Shown: positions 9,451-18,316, numbered from the stretch's first letter. The stretch: 52,180 nucleotides of DNA from Rheinheimera sp. 1928-s (GCF_029269265.1 NZ_JARIXP010000005.1:63777-115956); one strand, 5' to 3'. A program made the numbers and translations. Notes: generated by a model not told the origin, from the letters alone.

Positions 9451-10014
9451 ATGAACCGGCAGCAGTTTTTACAGCGTTTTTTCTTGCAACCCAGCAAGCA
9501 GTCTGTGTTGCTGCAGGTTGAAAAAAGCAGAGCTGCTGCTGTGTTGTTGGTCCTGCGGGAACAACAAGGTGAACTGCAACTGCTGCTGACGAAACGCAGT
9601 TCAGACTTGAGGCATCATCCGGGCCAAATCAGCTTTCCTGGCGGCAAAATTGAAGCGAATGAAAACAGTCGGCAAGCCGCTTTACGTGAAACCCATGAAG
9701 AAACCGGTATAGCACCAGAGCAACTGCAACTCATAGGGCAACTGCCCAGTTATGCCACTGGCACTGGCTTTTTAATTCAGCCTTGGATTGCCTTTTTAAC
9801 TCAGGACGTTGAACTCAAACTACAGGCCTCTGAAGTAGATTCTGCCTTTTGGTTACCTTTGCCTTTTGTATTCGAGCCACAAAATACGCACAGCGAACAC
9901 TTTGCGATGCATGGTCAGTCTCATTTAGTGCATTTTATGCCCTACGGACCGCACCTGATTTGGGGGGCAACAGCCGCAATTCTTTATTCTTTAAAACAAC
10001 AGCTGCATTTTTAA
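9451..10014 (+). CDS. Nudix hydrolase, CoA pyrophosphatase type (NudL/YeaB-like)
   Basis: A 187-residue Nudix hydrolase. The Nudix box is complete, running from GGKIEANE to RETHEETGI with the correct spacing. The flanking pattern (LLTKRSSDLRHHPGQISFPGG) is the UPF0035 extension typical of CoA pyrophosphatases, which cleave CoA to 3',5'-ADP and 4'-phosphopantetheine. An in-frame upstream start at 9397 would overlap pabB by 50 bp. The ATG at 9451, four bases after the pabB stop, fits the family start better. Translational coupling to pabB is likely. A pabB-nudL neighbourhood is common in gammaproteobacteria. Confidence 0.9.
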   Translation: MNRQQFLQRFFLQPSKQSVLLQVEKSRAAAVLLVLREQQGELQLLLTKRSSDLRHHPGQISFPGGKIEANENSRQAALRETHEETGIAPEQLQLIGQLPSYATGTGFLIQPWIAFLTQDVELKLQASEVDSAFWLPLPFVFEPQNTHSEHFAMHGQSHLVHFMPYGPHLIWGATAAILYSLKQQLHF

Positions 10015-10054
10015 TAATGGCAGCGGCTGGGACAAGCCCCACAGCGGTGTCATT

Positions 10055-10082
10055 AGACGGGCGGGGACAAGACCCGCACCTA
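10055..10082 (-). repeat. REP-like palindromic repeat (28 bp), copy 1
   Basis: Read on the minus strand this 28-mer begins TAGGTGCGGG and ends CGCCCGTCT, with GCGGG/CCCGC arms. It matches the length, ends and layout of the copies at 23090-23117 and 34848-34875, but its stem bases differ. A degenerate partial copy (GGGACAAGCCCC) lies just upstream at about 10029-10040. This intergenic stretch between the Nudix and serine deaminase genes holds no gene. Confidence 0.6.
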
Positions 10083-10221
10083 CAGTGGCTGTAATCAAAT
10101 CAACACAGCACCGTAAGAAACTTTGCTGTAACAAGCACCGACCAGTTACCAGGTGAGTTACGAAATCAATCAGCTTCCGTTAGAATGGCGCCCAATTCCT
10201 ATAACTAAAAGCAGGATCCGA

Positions 10222-11601
10222 ATGATTATTAGCGCTTTTGATATGTTCAGCATTGGTATTGGCCCATCCAGTTCTCACACCGTAGGCCCAATGCGTGCTG
10301 CCAAAAAATTCTGTGAAAACCTGCAAGCGCAGGGTTTATTTGAGCAGGTCACCAGTGTCAAAGCTGAACTCTTTGGCTCTTTAGGCCAAACCGGTATTGG
10401 CCACGGCACGGGCAAAGCGGTGATTTTAGGTTTATCCGGCTATTTACCAGAAAACATAGAACCTGATGCTATTCCTGGTTTATTAAAGAAAGTGGATGAA
10501 AGCCAGACTATACAGCTGGATCAACAACGCTCTGTGGCTTTCCCAAGGGAAGGCGCCATTGTATTTCATCGTCGCAAAACCTTAAAAGAGCACTCCAACG
10601 GCATGGAACTGATCGCTTACGCCGGTCATGACGTGTTATTCAGCGAAATTTATTTCTCTATTGGCGGTGGCTTTATTGTCAAAGCTGAAGACTTTGCCAA
10701 AGAAAAAGAAGCCGCCAGTCAGTTTGCTGCCAACAATCCGCCGCCTTTCCCTTTTGAAAGTGGCGCAGAGCTGATGAAGCTGTGTAAAGAAAACGGTTTA
10801 TCCATTGCTGGCCTGATGATGGAAAACGAAAAAGTATTACGCAGCGAACAACAGATTCAGGACGAGCTGGGTAAAATCTGGTCGACTATGTACGACTGTG
10901 TGCAACGTGGTATTCGTACTGAAGGCATTTTACCTGGTGGTTTAAAAGTAAAGCGCCGCGCCCCTGCTCTGCATAAACGTTTAATGGCAGAAAAAAGCTC
11001 AGACCCATTACAAGTGATGGACTGGGTAAATTTATTCGCCTTAGCCGTCAATGAAGAAAACGCTGCCGGTGGTCGCGTAGTGACAGCCCCGACCAACGGC
11101 GCCGCTGGTATTATTCCGGCGGTCCTGATGTATTACGACAAATACATTCAGCCTGTCACGCCGGATATCTACTGTCGTTATCTGTTAACTGCAGCTGCTA
11201 TTGGTATTTTGTATAAAAAGAATGCCTCTATCTCAGGTGCTGAAGTAGGTTGTCAGGGTGAAGTGGGTGTGGCGTGCTCTATGGCGGCAGGTGCTTTAAC
11301 TGAAATCTTAGGCGGCTCTGTTGATCATGTGGAAAACGCCGCTGAAATTGGCATGGAGCACAACTTAGGTTTAACCTGCGACCCTGTAGGTGGTTTAGTT
11401 CAGGTGCCTTGTATTGAACGTAATGCTATGGGTTCTATTAAAGCCATCAACGCTTCACGTTTAGCGCTGCGTGGCACAGGTGAGCATAAGGTATCGCTGG
11501 ATAAAGTGATTAAAACCATGTGGGACACAGGCCGTGATATGCAAAGCAAATACAAAGAAACATCACGCGGTGGCTTGGCAGTCAACATCATCGAATGTTA
11601 A
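10222..11601 (+). CDS. sdaA: L-serine ammonia-lyase (4Fe-4S)
   Basis: Deaminates L-serine to pyruvate. The 459-residue protein aligns throughout with E. coli SdaA/SdaB: it starts [20 protein letters not shown], has a beta domain to about residue 180 and then the catalytic alpha domain. The cluster cysteines are visible in [14 protein letters not shown] and in GLTCDPVGG...VPCIERN. The frame continues upstream to a GTG at 10153, but the ATG at 10222 is preceded by AGGA at 10213-10216 and matches the conserved start, so the upstream 23 codons are excluded. It is a single gene, separated from nudL by a REP-like element and followed by an ERIC-like remnant and a strong terminator. Confidence 0.96.
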   Translation: MIISAFDMFSIGIGPSSSHTVGPMRAAKKFCENLQAQGLFEQVTSVKAELFGSLGQTGIGHGTGKAVILGLSGYLPENIEPDAIPGLLKKVDESQTIQLDQQRSVAFPREGAIVFHRRKTLKEHSNGMELIAYAGHDVLFSEIYFSIGGGFIVKAEDFAKEKEAASQFAANNPPPFPFESGAELMKLCKENGLSIAGLMMENEKVLRSEQQIQDELGKIWSTMYDCVQRGIRTEGILPGGLKVKRRAPALHKRLMAEKSSDPLQVMDWVNLFALAVNEENAAGGRVVTAPTNGAAGIIPAVLMYYDKYIQPVTPDIYCRYLLTAAAIGILYKKNASISGAEVGCQGEVGVACSMAAGALTEILGGSVDHVENAAEIGMEHNLGLTCDPVGGLVQVPCIERNAMGSIKAINASRLALRGTGEHKVSLDKVIKTMWDTGRDMQSKYKETSRGGLAVNIIEC

Positions 11602-11602
11602 A

Positions 11603-11710
11603 TCCCCTGCGTTCTTGAAGCCGCAGCGTTGTTGACTGCGCTACTAGCCCCAGTCACATAGGACTACCCTTCGTTCCTGAAGCTGTAGCTTCAATTACTT
11701 TTGGGATTAC
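11603..11710. repeat. Degenerate, internally deleted ERIC/IRU-like element
   Basis: Starts one base after the sdaA stop. It shares two long identical blocks with the full element at 18189-18316 (in reverse orientation): 26 bases beginning TTGAAGCCGCAGCG and 19 bases AGCCCCAGTCACATAGGAC. The second half is rearranged; it repeats the terminal motif TACCCTTCGTTCCTGAAGC and then ends near GGGATTA. The ends AATCCC/GGGATT are a decayed version of the TATACCC/GGGTATA termini. It carries no coding capacity. Confidence 0.65.
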
Positions 11711-11718
11711 ATGCCCAT

Positions 11719-11746
11719 AAAAAAACCGCCTTTCGGCGGTTTTTTT
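11719..11746. terminator. Bidirectional terminator between sdaA and the RND permease
   Basis: Perfect inverted repeat: seven As plus CCGCC, loop TTTC, then GGCGG and seven Ts. It has T-runs in both directions and lies between two convergent genes, so it should end both transcripts. Confidence 0.9.
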
Positions 11747-11757
11747 CCTTTTCGCTA

Positions 11758-14700
11758 TCACTTTTGCAGTGGTAACTCATCGGTTGGATACGTAGTCTCT
11801 TCAGAGCTTTTACTTCTGAACACCCCCAAAAAATCATCCAATATCACATAGAGCGCGGGGATCAGCAGTAAGGTGATCACTGTCGCAAACAAAATACCGT
11901 AGGCCAAAGATACAGCCATAGGCACCACAATTTGCGCCTGTAAGCTTTTTTCCAGCACTATAGGGGCCAAACCTAAGAAGGTCGTCACAGAGGTCAGCAT
12001 TATAGGCCGGAAACGTCTGGTACCAGCCCCTACGACCGCTTCTTTTAATGGCATACCGTCACGGCGTGATTGATTGACAAAATCTACCATCACCAGTGAG
12101 TCGTTCACCACTACACCAGCCAACGCAATCAAACCAAATAAGGACATAATGCTGACACTTAATCCCAGCAGCATATGGCCTAAGATGGCGCCAATTAAAC
12201 CAAAAGGGATCACCGACATAATGATCAGCGGCTGAGTATAAGATTTTAGCGGTATCGCCAGCAGCGCATAAATCACAAATAACGCCAGCAGGAAACCCAT
12301 CGCAAGATCAACCATTGCATCGGCTTCTTCCAAACTTGCACCTTCCAGCGCGGTTTCTATGCCATATTTTTGCGCAAGCAAAGGCAGCACTTTTTCCTGC
12401 AACTCTTTGGTAATTTTCATCGGCTCAGCCAAAGCTTTATCGACTGATGCGCTGATGGTGACAGAACGTTCGCCATCGACCCTGTTAATAGCCGAATAGC
12501 TGGGTTGTGCTTTGTATTCAGCCACCTGGGAAAATGGAACTTCGGCACCGGACGCAGTGCGTATTTTCATATTCTCCAGATTGCCTACAGAGCGGCGTTC
12601 TTCTTTTGGATAACGCACCATCACTTTGACTTCTTCGCCGTCGCGCTGAATACGCTGCGCTTCAGCACCATAAAAGCCCTGACGCACTTGTGTGGCTAAA
12701 TCGGATAAATTAATGCCCAAAGCTTCAGCCTGAGGTTTGATTTTCAATACAATCTCATCGTTACCGCCACTGATGCTGTCTTCGATATCAAAAACGCCCT
12801 GATATTCCAGCATGGCAGCTTTGAGCTCTTCCGTGGCTAAACGTAACTGCTCAAGCTCTTTGCTTTTCAGTTGAAATGAAATATCGCCACCACCGCCACC
12901 ACTGGTCGAAGAGAAAATCTGTAGTGTTTTGACTCCGGCAATTTCTGGTATTTGCTCACGCCACAAGCGCACAAATTCATTAGCGTCTATGTTTCGGCCT
13001 TCACTTTTCTCAAGCTCAATCACAAACTGGCCACTGGTATCTGACTGAGTAAAAGTCAGACGGTGCTTCATTAACCCTTCTTCACCTTTGGCAACAATCT
13101 GTTCATTGGTCTTGACCAGAGCAGCTTCCAGTTGCTGCATAGCCTGCACTGTGGCTTTACCTGATGAGCCTTCCATCATGGTTAAATTTGCGTTGATAAA
13201 GTCGCTTGGTATATTAGGGAAAAACACCCAGCGCACATGGCCACCCGCCATTAAGCCGATCATCAGCACCATCATCGCAAAGAAACTGGTGGCCGTGATA
13301 TAACGGTATTCAATACACCAGGCGAGCGCACGTTTATAGCGGCCATAGACAAAACGGTCGGTCGCACCAGACACTTTTAACCGGACAAATTTTAAACCGT
13401 TACTACAAGCTCGCCCCATGCCATAAAACAGGCCTTTGCGCTGCTGATCCCAAGGCTTATCGTCCATCGCAATTAAATGCGCTGGTAAAATAAGCTTGGA
13501 TTCCACCATAGAAAAAACTAAACATAAGATCACCACCCAGGCGATAGATTCCCAGATCGGCCCTTGTGGTCCACCCACCATTAACATTGGAATGAAAGCA
13601 GCGATAGTGGTCATCACACCAAAAGTAGCAGGCATAGCCACCCGCTGGGCGCCACGGATCACGGTTTCAGCCGACTTGCCGTATTTCTCAATTTCGGTGT
13701 AAGCACTCTCCCCTATGATAATGGCGTCATCGACCAGAATCCCCAGCACCAAAATAAAACCAAACAAACTGATCATATTGATAGAGACGTTAAACATCTC
13801 CAATGGCATCAGGGCTATGGTGCCGAGGAAACAAACAGGAATACCCACCATGACCCAAAAGGCGACACGGAACTCGAGGAATAAAGTTAAGCTGATCAAC
13901 ACCAATAAGGCACCAATCAGCATATTGTCGGTCATCAGATCGAGGCGGCCTTGCAGGTAATAACTGGAGTCGCCCCAATAGTCGATTTCCATACTGTCGG
14001 GTAAATCGGCTTTTTTCTTCTCTACATAGTTTTTCACTACAGCAGCAATTTTTAAGGTGTTGTCTTCGCCTACTGCATCCACTTTAATTGACACTGAAGG
14101 TTTGCCGTTAAAAGTAGAATAAGACTCCATTTCGACAAAACCATCTTTGACCTGAGCAATGTCGCCCAACAACAAACGGGTGCCGTCTGCTCTGTTGATC
14201 AAGACGATGTCGGCAAAATCCTGTTGACGGTAGGCCTGACCTTTAGCCCGCAATAAAATATTGCCGTTGTCAGCTTTAATAGAACCACCTGGCACATCCA
14301 CAGAGCTGCCGCGTACAGCCGCCACCATTTGATCAAAAGTCAGGCCAAATTCACGCAGTTTGTGCTCTGAGACTTCGATAGAGACTTCGTAATCCAAAGC
14401 CCCGACCACTTCCACTTTACTGACACCAGGTAGCTTTTTCAGCTCGTCCCGCACGTCTTTAGCAAACTCTTTTAAACCACGCTGATCGGTATCACCGTAA
14501 ACAGATAACCACAGCACGTTGCTTTGAAATTTAGTGTTGTACACCACAGGACGTTCGGTTTGTTCAGGAAAGGACGAGATAGAATCCACCTGCATCTTAA
14601 TTTCATTCATCAGGGTTTGAATGTCATAACCAGACTGAATTTCTAAGTTCACCGTGGCTAAACCTTCCACAGCATTAGAACGGATTTTTTTAATACCATT

Positions 14701-14946
14701 CAGGCTTCGCAGCGATTCTTCAATTTTGTCGACTATGCCCTCTTCCACTTCCTGCGGTGCTGCACCTAAATAAGCCACCCGGATAGTGACTTGTTCCAGC
14801 TGAATTTCAGGAAAAGTTTGTTTTTTGATGGTCAGCACACTGGCGATACCAGCCAGCAATAAAATAACCATCAATAAATTTGATGCCACGCTATTGCGGG
14901 CAAACCAGGCTAACCAGCCTTTATGGGTTTGATCCAGCTGCTGCAT
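11758..14946 (-). CDS. RND efflux transporter permease (HAE-type)
   Basis: A 1062-residue inner-membrane proton-driven pump subunit of the AcrB superfamily. Twelve membrane segments are arranged as two repeats, each with a large periplasmic porter domain. The first membrane helix is near residues 20-38. The proton-relay pair Asp406-Asp407 is visible in GILVDDAIIIGE. The second-half counterpart is in GVVVNDSLVMVDF, and FGLIALAG helices are present. It resembles the VexK/VmeI branch of single-adaptor pumps more than classic AcrB, but substrates cannot be predicted. Its ATG overlaps the adaptor stop by one base (ATGA), so the two are translationally coupled. No outer-membrane TolC-type partner is in the window. 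Confidence 0.94.
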   Translation of the reverse strand: MQQLDQTHKGWLAWFARNSVASNLLMVILLLAGIASVLTIKKQTFPEIQLEQVTIRVAYLGAAPQEVEEGIVDKIEESLRSLNGIKKIRSNAVEGLATVNLEIQSGYDIQTLMNEIKMQVDSISSFPEQTERPVVYNTKFQSNVLWLSVYGDTDQRGLKEFAKDVRDELKKLPGVSKVEVVGALDYEVSIEVSEHKLREFGLTFDQMVAAVRGSSVDVPGGSIKADNGNILLRAKGQAYRQQDFADIVLINRADGTRLLLGDIAQVKDGFVEMESYSTFNGKPSVSIKVDAVGEDNTLKIAAVVKNYVEKKKADLPDSMEIDYWGDSSYYLQGRLDLMTDNMLIGALLVLISLTLFLEFRVAFWVMVGIPVCFLGTIALMPLEMFNVSINMISLFGFILVLGILVDDAIIIGESAYTEIEKYGKSAETVIRGAQRVAMPATFGVMTTIAAFIPMLMVGGPQGPIWESIAWVVILCLVFSMVESKLILPAHLIAMDDKPWDQQRKGLFYGMGRACSNGLKFVRLKVSGATDRFVYGRYKRALAWCIEYRYITATSFFAMMVLMIGLMAGGHVRWVFFPNIPSDFINANLTMMEGSSGKATVQAMQQLEAALVKTNEQIVAKGEEGLMKHRLTFTQSDTSGQFVIELEKSEGRNIDANEFVRLWREQIPEIAGVKTLQIFSSTSGGGGGDISFQLKSKELEQLRLATEELKAAMLEYQGVFDIEDSISGGNDEIVLKIKPQAEALGINLSDLATQVRQGFYGAEAQRIQRDGEEVKVMVRYPKEERRSVGNLENMKIRTASGAEVPFSQVAEYKAQPSYSAINRVDGERSVTISASVDKALAEPMKITKELQEKVLPLLAQKYGIETALEGASLEEADAMVDLAMGFLLALFVIYALLAIPLKSYTQPLIIMSVIPFGLIGAILGHMLLGLSVSIMSLFGLIALAGVVVNDSLVMVDFVNQSRRDGMPLKEAVVGAGTRRFRPIMLTSVTTFLGLAPIVLEKSLQAQIVVPMAVSLAYGILFATVITLLLIPALYVILDDFLGVFRSKSSEETTYPTDELPLQK

Positions 14947-16166
14947 CAGGGTTTTTCTCCTGACTCAGTCGCGGCTATCGCTGTTTTTTCCTTTTCGGAG
15001 TCTTCCACGACAGGATCTGTAGTTGTGCGCAGCGCCATGCCTTCCAGTGGATTGGCAATAGCCGTTAATACCAGTTGCTCAGCCGGATCTAAACCTGCAC
15101 TAACATAGGCATACTCTTCATCCATACGCTGCACTGTAACGCTACGGATATGCAGCTTATTGTCCTTGCTGATGGTCAGTACTTTTTCATCAGGTTTTAA
15201 CAAATGCCGCTCCACCAACACCAGATTTTCACCGTTTTTGCCATCAATACGGGCTTTGACAAAACGGCCAAAGCGCAGTGGATCCTGACCACCCGTTTTT
15301 AAGCGGTACGGGTCTTTAATTTCAGCCACAGCGTAGATCACCCGGTTTTGATCATCCAGCATGCCTTCAGTGCGCACCAGTCTGGCGTTCCAGTTCAGTT
15401 GCTGACCCGCCACTTCTGCCGACAATAAAACTTCAGGTTGCTGCTGCTCAGAGGGTGTTAAACCAGGCATATTTAAATAACCCACGTCGTTATCCGACAG
15501 CGGCAAGCGTACCTCTGCCACTTCAGTGCCATAAATAGTACCTAAGTCAAAACCGCGGCTGATAAACTGCCCTATGTTGGCATTTTTGGCTTTGACTATG
15601 CCATCGTAAGGCGCACGGATTTCAGTACGAATAAGGTTACGACGGGCGTTTTCCAGTTCAGCTTCAGCAGAACGCACATTGGCTAATTCCTGAGCCAGCT
15701 GTGGACGGCGTAAACCTAATTCCGGTGCTTTACCTGCACTAAATTCACTCCATTCTTTAGCTGCAACCTTACCACGGGCTTTTTCTTCTTCTAATAAAGC
15801 CTGAGCACGAGCCAAATTGGCTTCCGAAAGTTTGACCGCTGTTAAATAATCGTACTGCTCAACCTGAATAAGCAAATCACCGGCGCGGAAAAAACCACCT
15901 TCAATAAAGTTGTCCGCTACCTTCACAATCACGCCATTGACTTCAGACGTCAGGCTGGTGATCACTTTCGGCTGCACTGAACCTTGCGACCACACCTGAT
16001 ACGTCAGGTTTTGTCGGCTAACAGGTTTTACTTCGACGAATAAGTCTTTGCGTGTTTCTTTTTTCTGCTCAGGTGGCTTTTTTCCTGCCACAAAAGCCGA
16101 TGCGAGAATGACTGCGCCCACCACAATCAATACAGGAACTCCTGCTTTTACCCACTTGCCTGCCAT
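14946..16166 (-). CDS. RND periplasmic adaptor subunit (HlyD/MFP family)
   Basis: A 406-residue membrane-fusion protein that links the RND permease to an outer-membrane channel. It has an N-terminal membrane anchor (about residues 7-27) and a lipoyl half-motif near GSVQPKVITSLTSEVNGVI. A coiled-coil hairpin rich in Ala/Glu follows (about 105-170), then the second lipoyl half IRAPYDGIVKAK and C-terminal beta-barrel and membrane-proximal domains. A GTG at 16184 also opens the frame. I use the ATG at 16166, which has AGGA seven bases upstream. There is no lipobox, so it is anchored by the helix rather than by lipid. It is the first gene of a two-gene operon. Confidence 0.92.
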   Translation of the reverse strand: MAGKWVKAGVPVLIVVGAVILASAFVAGKKPPEQKKETRKDLFVEVKPVSRQNLTYQVWSQGSVQPKVITSLTSEVNGVIVKVADNFIEGGFFRAGDLLIQVEQYDYLTAVKLSEANLARAQALLEEEKARGKVAAKEWSEFSAGKAPELGLRRPQLAQELANVRSAEAELENARRNLIRTEIRAPYDGIVKAKNANIGQFISRGFDLGTIYGTEVAEVRLPLSDNDVGYLNMPGLTPSEQQQPEVLLSAEVAGQQLNWNARLVRTEGMLDDQNRVIYAVAEIKDPYRLKTGGQDPLRFGRFVKARIDGKNGENLVLVERHLLKPDEKVLTISKDNKLHIRSVTVQRMDEEYAYVSAGLDPAEQLVLTAIANPLEGMALRTTTDPVVEDSEKEKTAIAATESGEKP

Positions 16167-16602
16167 TTTTAGTCCTTTGGTCACAAATTTATCTGACTCT
16201 ATCTTACAGTTCGTTACGCTGTAACAGTATCAGCAGTTGTTAGCTTTTTTATCTAAATTGTGTCGAACGCAACAACACACTTTGGCCACTTTTTTTATAG
16301 TCAGGTGCAGAAGCCTTAAGGCACAGGGCTTACAGCAGATTAAGACAGCCCAACCATCTACTGCTCTGCAGCATTACTGTGAAGTTACGACATATTTAGT
16401 TACAACTTCGGCTCTGATTATTCAACAGGTAAATAGCGAATTCATCTATCTACATTCCAGAAAGTTATTTTGGTGACTGCTAGAGCTTAGTTATGGTGGA
16501 GAAGACCAGAAACAGGTTGTTTTTTAGACACTTCATTGTCATCACATAAGGATACACTGTACTTTTATGTGACTGTCAGGCTAATTCAGGAAGGAAGCAT
16601 CT
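16167..16602. other. Divergent promoter region, no gene seen
   Basis: A 436-bp region between the efflux operon and the CBM48-like gene. A short open frame at 16237-16476 has no ribosome binding site and no recognisable protein character, so I do not call it. The region holds a GTTAC palindrome close to the efflux start and, near the other gene, an imperfect inverted repeat (TCACATAAG at 16536-16544 and CTTTTATGTGA at about 16562-16572) around a possible promoter. Confidence 0.5.
16213..16225. promoter_or_regulatory. Palindromic candidate operator upstream of the efflux operon
   Basis: GTTAC-GCT-GTAAC is a perfect 5-bp inverted repeat 47-59 bp before the adaptor start codon, where a repressor of TetR type often binds. 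No regulator gene is adjacent, so the assignment rests on position and symmetry only. Confidence 0.3.
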
Positions 16603-16911
16603 ATGAGTATCAGTAAGCAGTATTTAAAAACCAAACCAGTATGCAAAGTCACTTTTACCTTTGCAGGTCATCACTACCCTCAAGCCCAAAGTGTGGCTTT
16701 AGCGGGAGAATTTAATAACTGGGATCCGCAGGCAGTTTTAATGAAAAAAACCAAGACAGGCGACTTTACCGCCAGCCTGACTCTGGATAAAGAAAAACAG
16801 TACCAATTCCGATATGTAGTGGATGGTCAAACCTGGCTGAATGATGATGAAGCCGATGGCTATGTGCCCACTCAGGTCAGCTACGACCAGAATTCAGTGG
16901 TTCAGTTGTAA
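16603..16911 (+). CDS. Stand-alone isoamylase N-terminal/CBM48-like domain protein
   Basis: A 102-residue cytoplasmic protein that is almost entirely one early-set (isoamylase N-terminal/CBM48, AMPK-beta-like) domain. The diagnostic pattern is clear: VTFTFAGHHYPQAQSVALAGEFNNWD, then a Phe-rich strand, and YQFRYVVDGQTWLNDDEA. In larger proteins this fold binds glycogen or starch, or packs against glycoside hydrolases; here no catalytic domain is attached. AGGAAGG lies eight bases before the ATG. The stop is followed after 4 bp by the 29-bp inverted repeat. It could target glycogen or act as a regulatory subunit, but no glycogen genes are near. Confidence 0.85.
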   Translation: MSISKQYLKTKPVCKVTFTFAGHHYPQAQSVALAGEFNNWDPQAVLMKKTKTGDFTASLTLDKEKQYQFRYVVDGQTWLNDDEADGYVPTQVSYDQNSVVQL

Positions 16912-16915
16912 CTAT

Positions 16916-16974
16916 AAAAATGGGGTCAGATCACATTATTGGCCTGGCCAATAATGTGATCTGACCCCATTTTT
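16916..16974. repeat. Perfect 29-bp inverted repeat of the GGGTCAGA family, at a convergent junction
   Basis: Two arms of 29 bp, fully complementary, are separated by a single T. The outer part is AAAAATGGGGTCAGATCACA and the inner end is TTGGCC/GGCCAA. It lies 4 bp after the CBM48-like stop and 2 bp before the KAS III stop on the other strand. The A/T ends give T-runs in both directions, so it should act as a bidirectional terminator. A near-identical copy is at 38723-38781. Confidence 0.9.
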
Positions 16975-16976
16975 AA

Positions 16977-18095
16977 TTAACGTTTTTCCAATACCAGACA
17001 ACCTACTGAGTAGCCTGCACCGAAAGAGCACAAAATGGCTTTTTCGCCGGATTGAATGCCTTCTTTGTTTTTATGAAAGGCAATCACAGAACCCGCCGAT
17101 GCTGTATTGGCGTAGGTATCTAATACCAACGGAGCTTCTTCTGGTAAAGGGTCACGACCTAAGATCTTTTTCGCCGCAAACAGGTTCATATTGATATTGG
17201 CCTGGTGTAACCACAAGCGTTTTAAATCATCTGGCGCCACAGCTAAACGCTGCATCTCGTTTAAAATGACGTCGGCCACTATAGGCAATAACTCTTTAAA
17301 TACCTTGCGACCCTGCTGTTTAAAAAATGGCGCGTCTGGGTCTGTTTCCGGATGGCAATGTTCGGTGTAACCAATGTCACAGCGAATATTATTAGAGAAT
17401 TCAGTTTTTAAACTCATACCGAGAATTCGGTAGGCGTTGTTAGAAGTGACAGTCTCTTCCGCTTCGATAATAGTGGCGGTACAGACATCACCAAAAATAA
17501 AATGGCTGTCTCTGTTAGTGTAATTGACCTGAGGGGAGGCAAATTCAGGATTGACCACCAGCACCACTTTGGCCATACCGCCACGAATAGCGTTGACCGC
17601 ATTGCTGATAGCAAAAGTGGCAGATGAACAAGCCACGTTCATATCAAAGGCATAACCTGCCGCCCCTAAAGCCTGTTGCAGTTCAATAGATAAGGCTGGA
17701 TAAGGCCGTTGAATATTAGAAGCTGCGCAAATAATCAGATCGATATCAGCCGCAGTTTTGCCCGCTTGCGCCATGGCTTCCTGGGCCGCAACTATGGCCA
17801 TCTCCACCATTTCAGGGTGTTCGTCTTCGCCACGTTTTGGAAAAACCGGCATCATTACGGCTGGGTCTAAAATACCTTCTTTGTGCAATACATGGCGAGA
17901 TTTAATGCCTGAGGCTTTTTCAATAAACTCGCAGCTGGAATACTCCAAAGCGGCCAGCTCACCGGCTTCAATATCAGCCGCATATTGCTCATTAAACAAA
18001 TCGACATACTGATTAAAACTGGCGACTAACTCTTCGTTGGTGACAGTTTCGGTTGGAGTAAACAGGCCTGAGCCGCTGATCAGCACATTTTTCAT
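16977..18095 (-). CDS. Beta-ketoacyl-ACP synthase III-like thiolase-fold enzyme
   Basis: A 372-residue FabH-superfamily condensing enzyme. The catalytic triad is visible: Cys156 in NVACSSATF, His297 in LHQANINM and Asn330 in TYANTASAGS. The C-terminal FGAGYSVGCLVLEKR is typical. It is longer than E. coli FabH (317 residues), with an N-terminal insert near residues 30-90. That fits the group of about 370 residues that includes Pseudomonas PA3286, reported to condense medium-chain acyl-CoA with malonyl-ACP. I make this subgroup link from memory of length and layout only. It is not beside fabD/fabG, so it is probably an accessory enzyme rather than the housekeeping initiator. Confidence 0.85.
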   Translation of the reverse strand: MKNVLISGSGLFTPTETVTNEELVASFNQYVDLFNEQYAADIEAGELAALEYSSCEFIEKASGIKSRHVLHKEGILDPAVMMPVFPKRGEDEHPEMVEMAIVAAQEAMAQAGKTAADIDLIICAASNIQRPYPALSIELQQALGAAGYAFDMNVACSSATFAISNAVNAIRGGMAKVVLVVNPEFASPQVNYTNRDSHFIFGDVCTATIIEAEETVTSNNAYRILGMSLKTEFSNNIRCDIGYTEHCHPETDPDAPFFKQQGRKVFKELLPIVADVILNEMQRLAVAPDDLKRLWLHQANINMNLFAAKKILGRDPLPEEAPLVLDTYANTASAGSVIAFHKNKEGIQSGEKAILCSFGAGYSVGCLVLEKR

Positions 18096-18188
18096 TCAGA
18101 ATACCCTTGTCATAGCGCAACTTCTTGTAATGAGTTGCTGAATTGGTCGCTATTCTAGCTTAATTTCGCTGAAATCAGCCACTACGAA

Positions 18189-18316
18189 TATACCCAAACT
18201 AATTGGAGTTGCAGCTAGGCGACAAGCGATAAAGACCCCAGGAGCATAGTTGTCCTATGTGACTGGGGCTGCAGCGCGCAGTCAACAACGCTGCGGCTTC
18301 AAGTAGGAAGGGTATA
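18189..18316. repeat. ERIC/IRU-like intergenic repeat, full length (128 bp)
   Basis: It begins TATACCC and ends GGGTATA, is about 128 bp long and is an imperfect palindrome. It contains CCCCAGGAGCATAG and ATGTGACTGGGGCTG, which match the central part of the enterobacterial ERIC consensus as I remember it. The right terminus overlaps the last 18 bp of the RDD gene. It lies upstream of the KAS III gene. A degenerate second copy is at 11603-11710. Confidence 0.85.

Noticed and set aside
16237-16476. 79-codon frame in the efflux/CBM48 divergent region
   Set aside because: No Shine-Dalgarno, unusual composition and no membrane or domain features; treated as non-coding promoter DNA.
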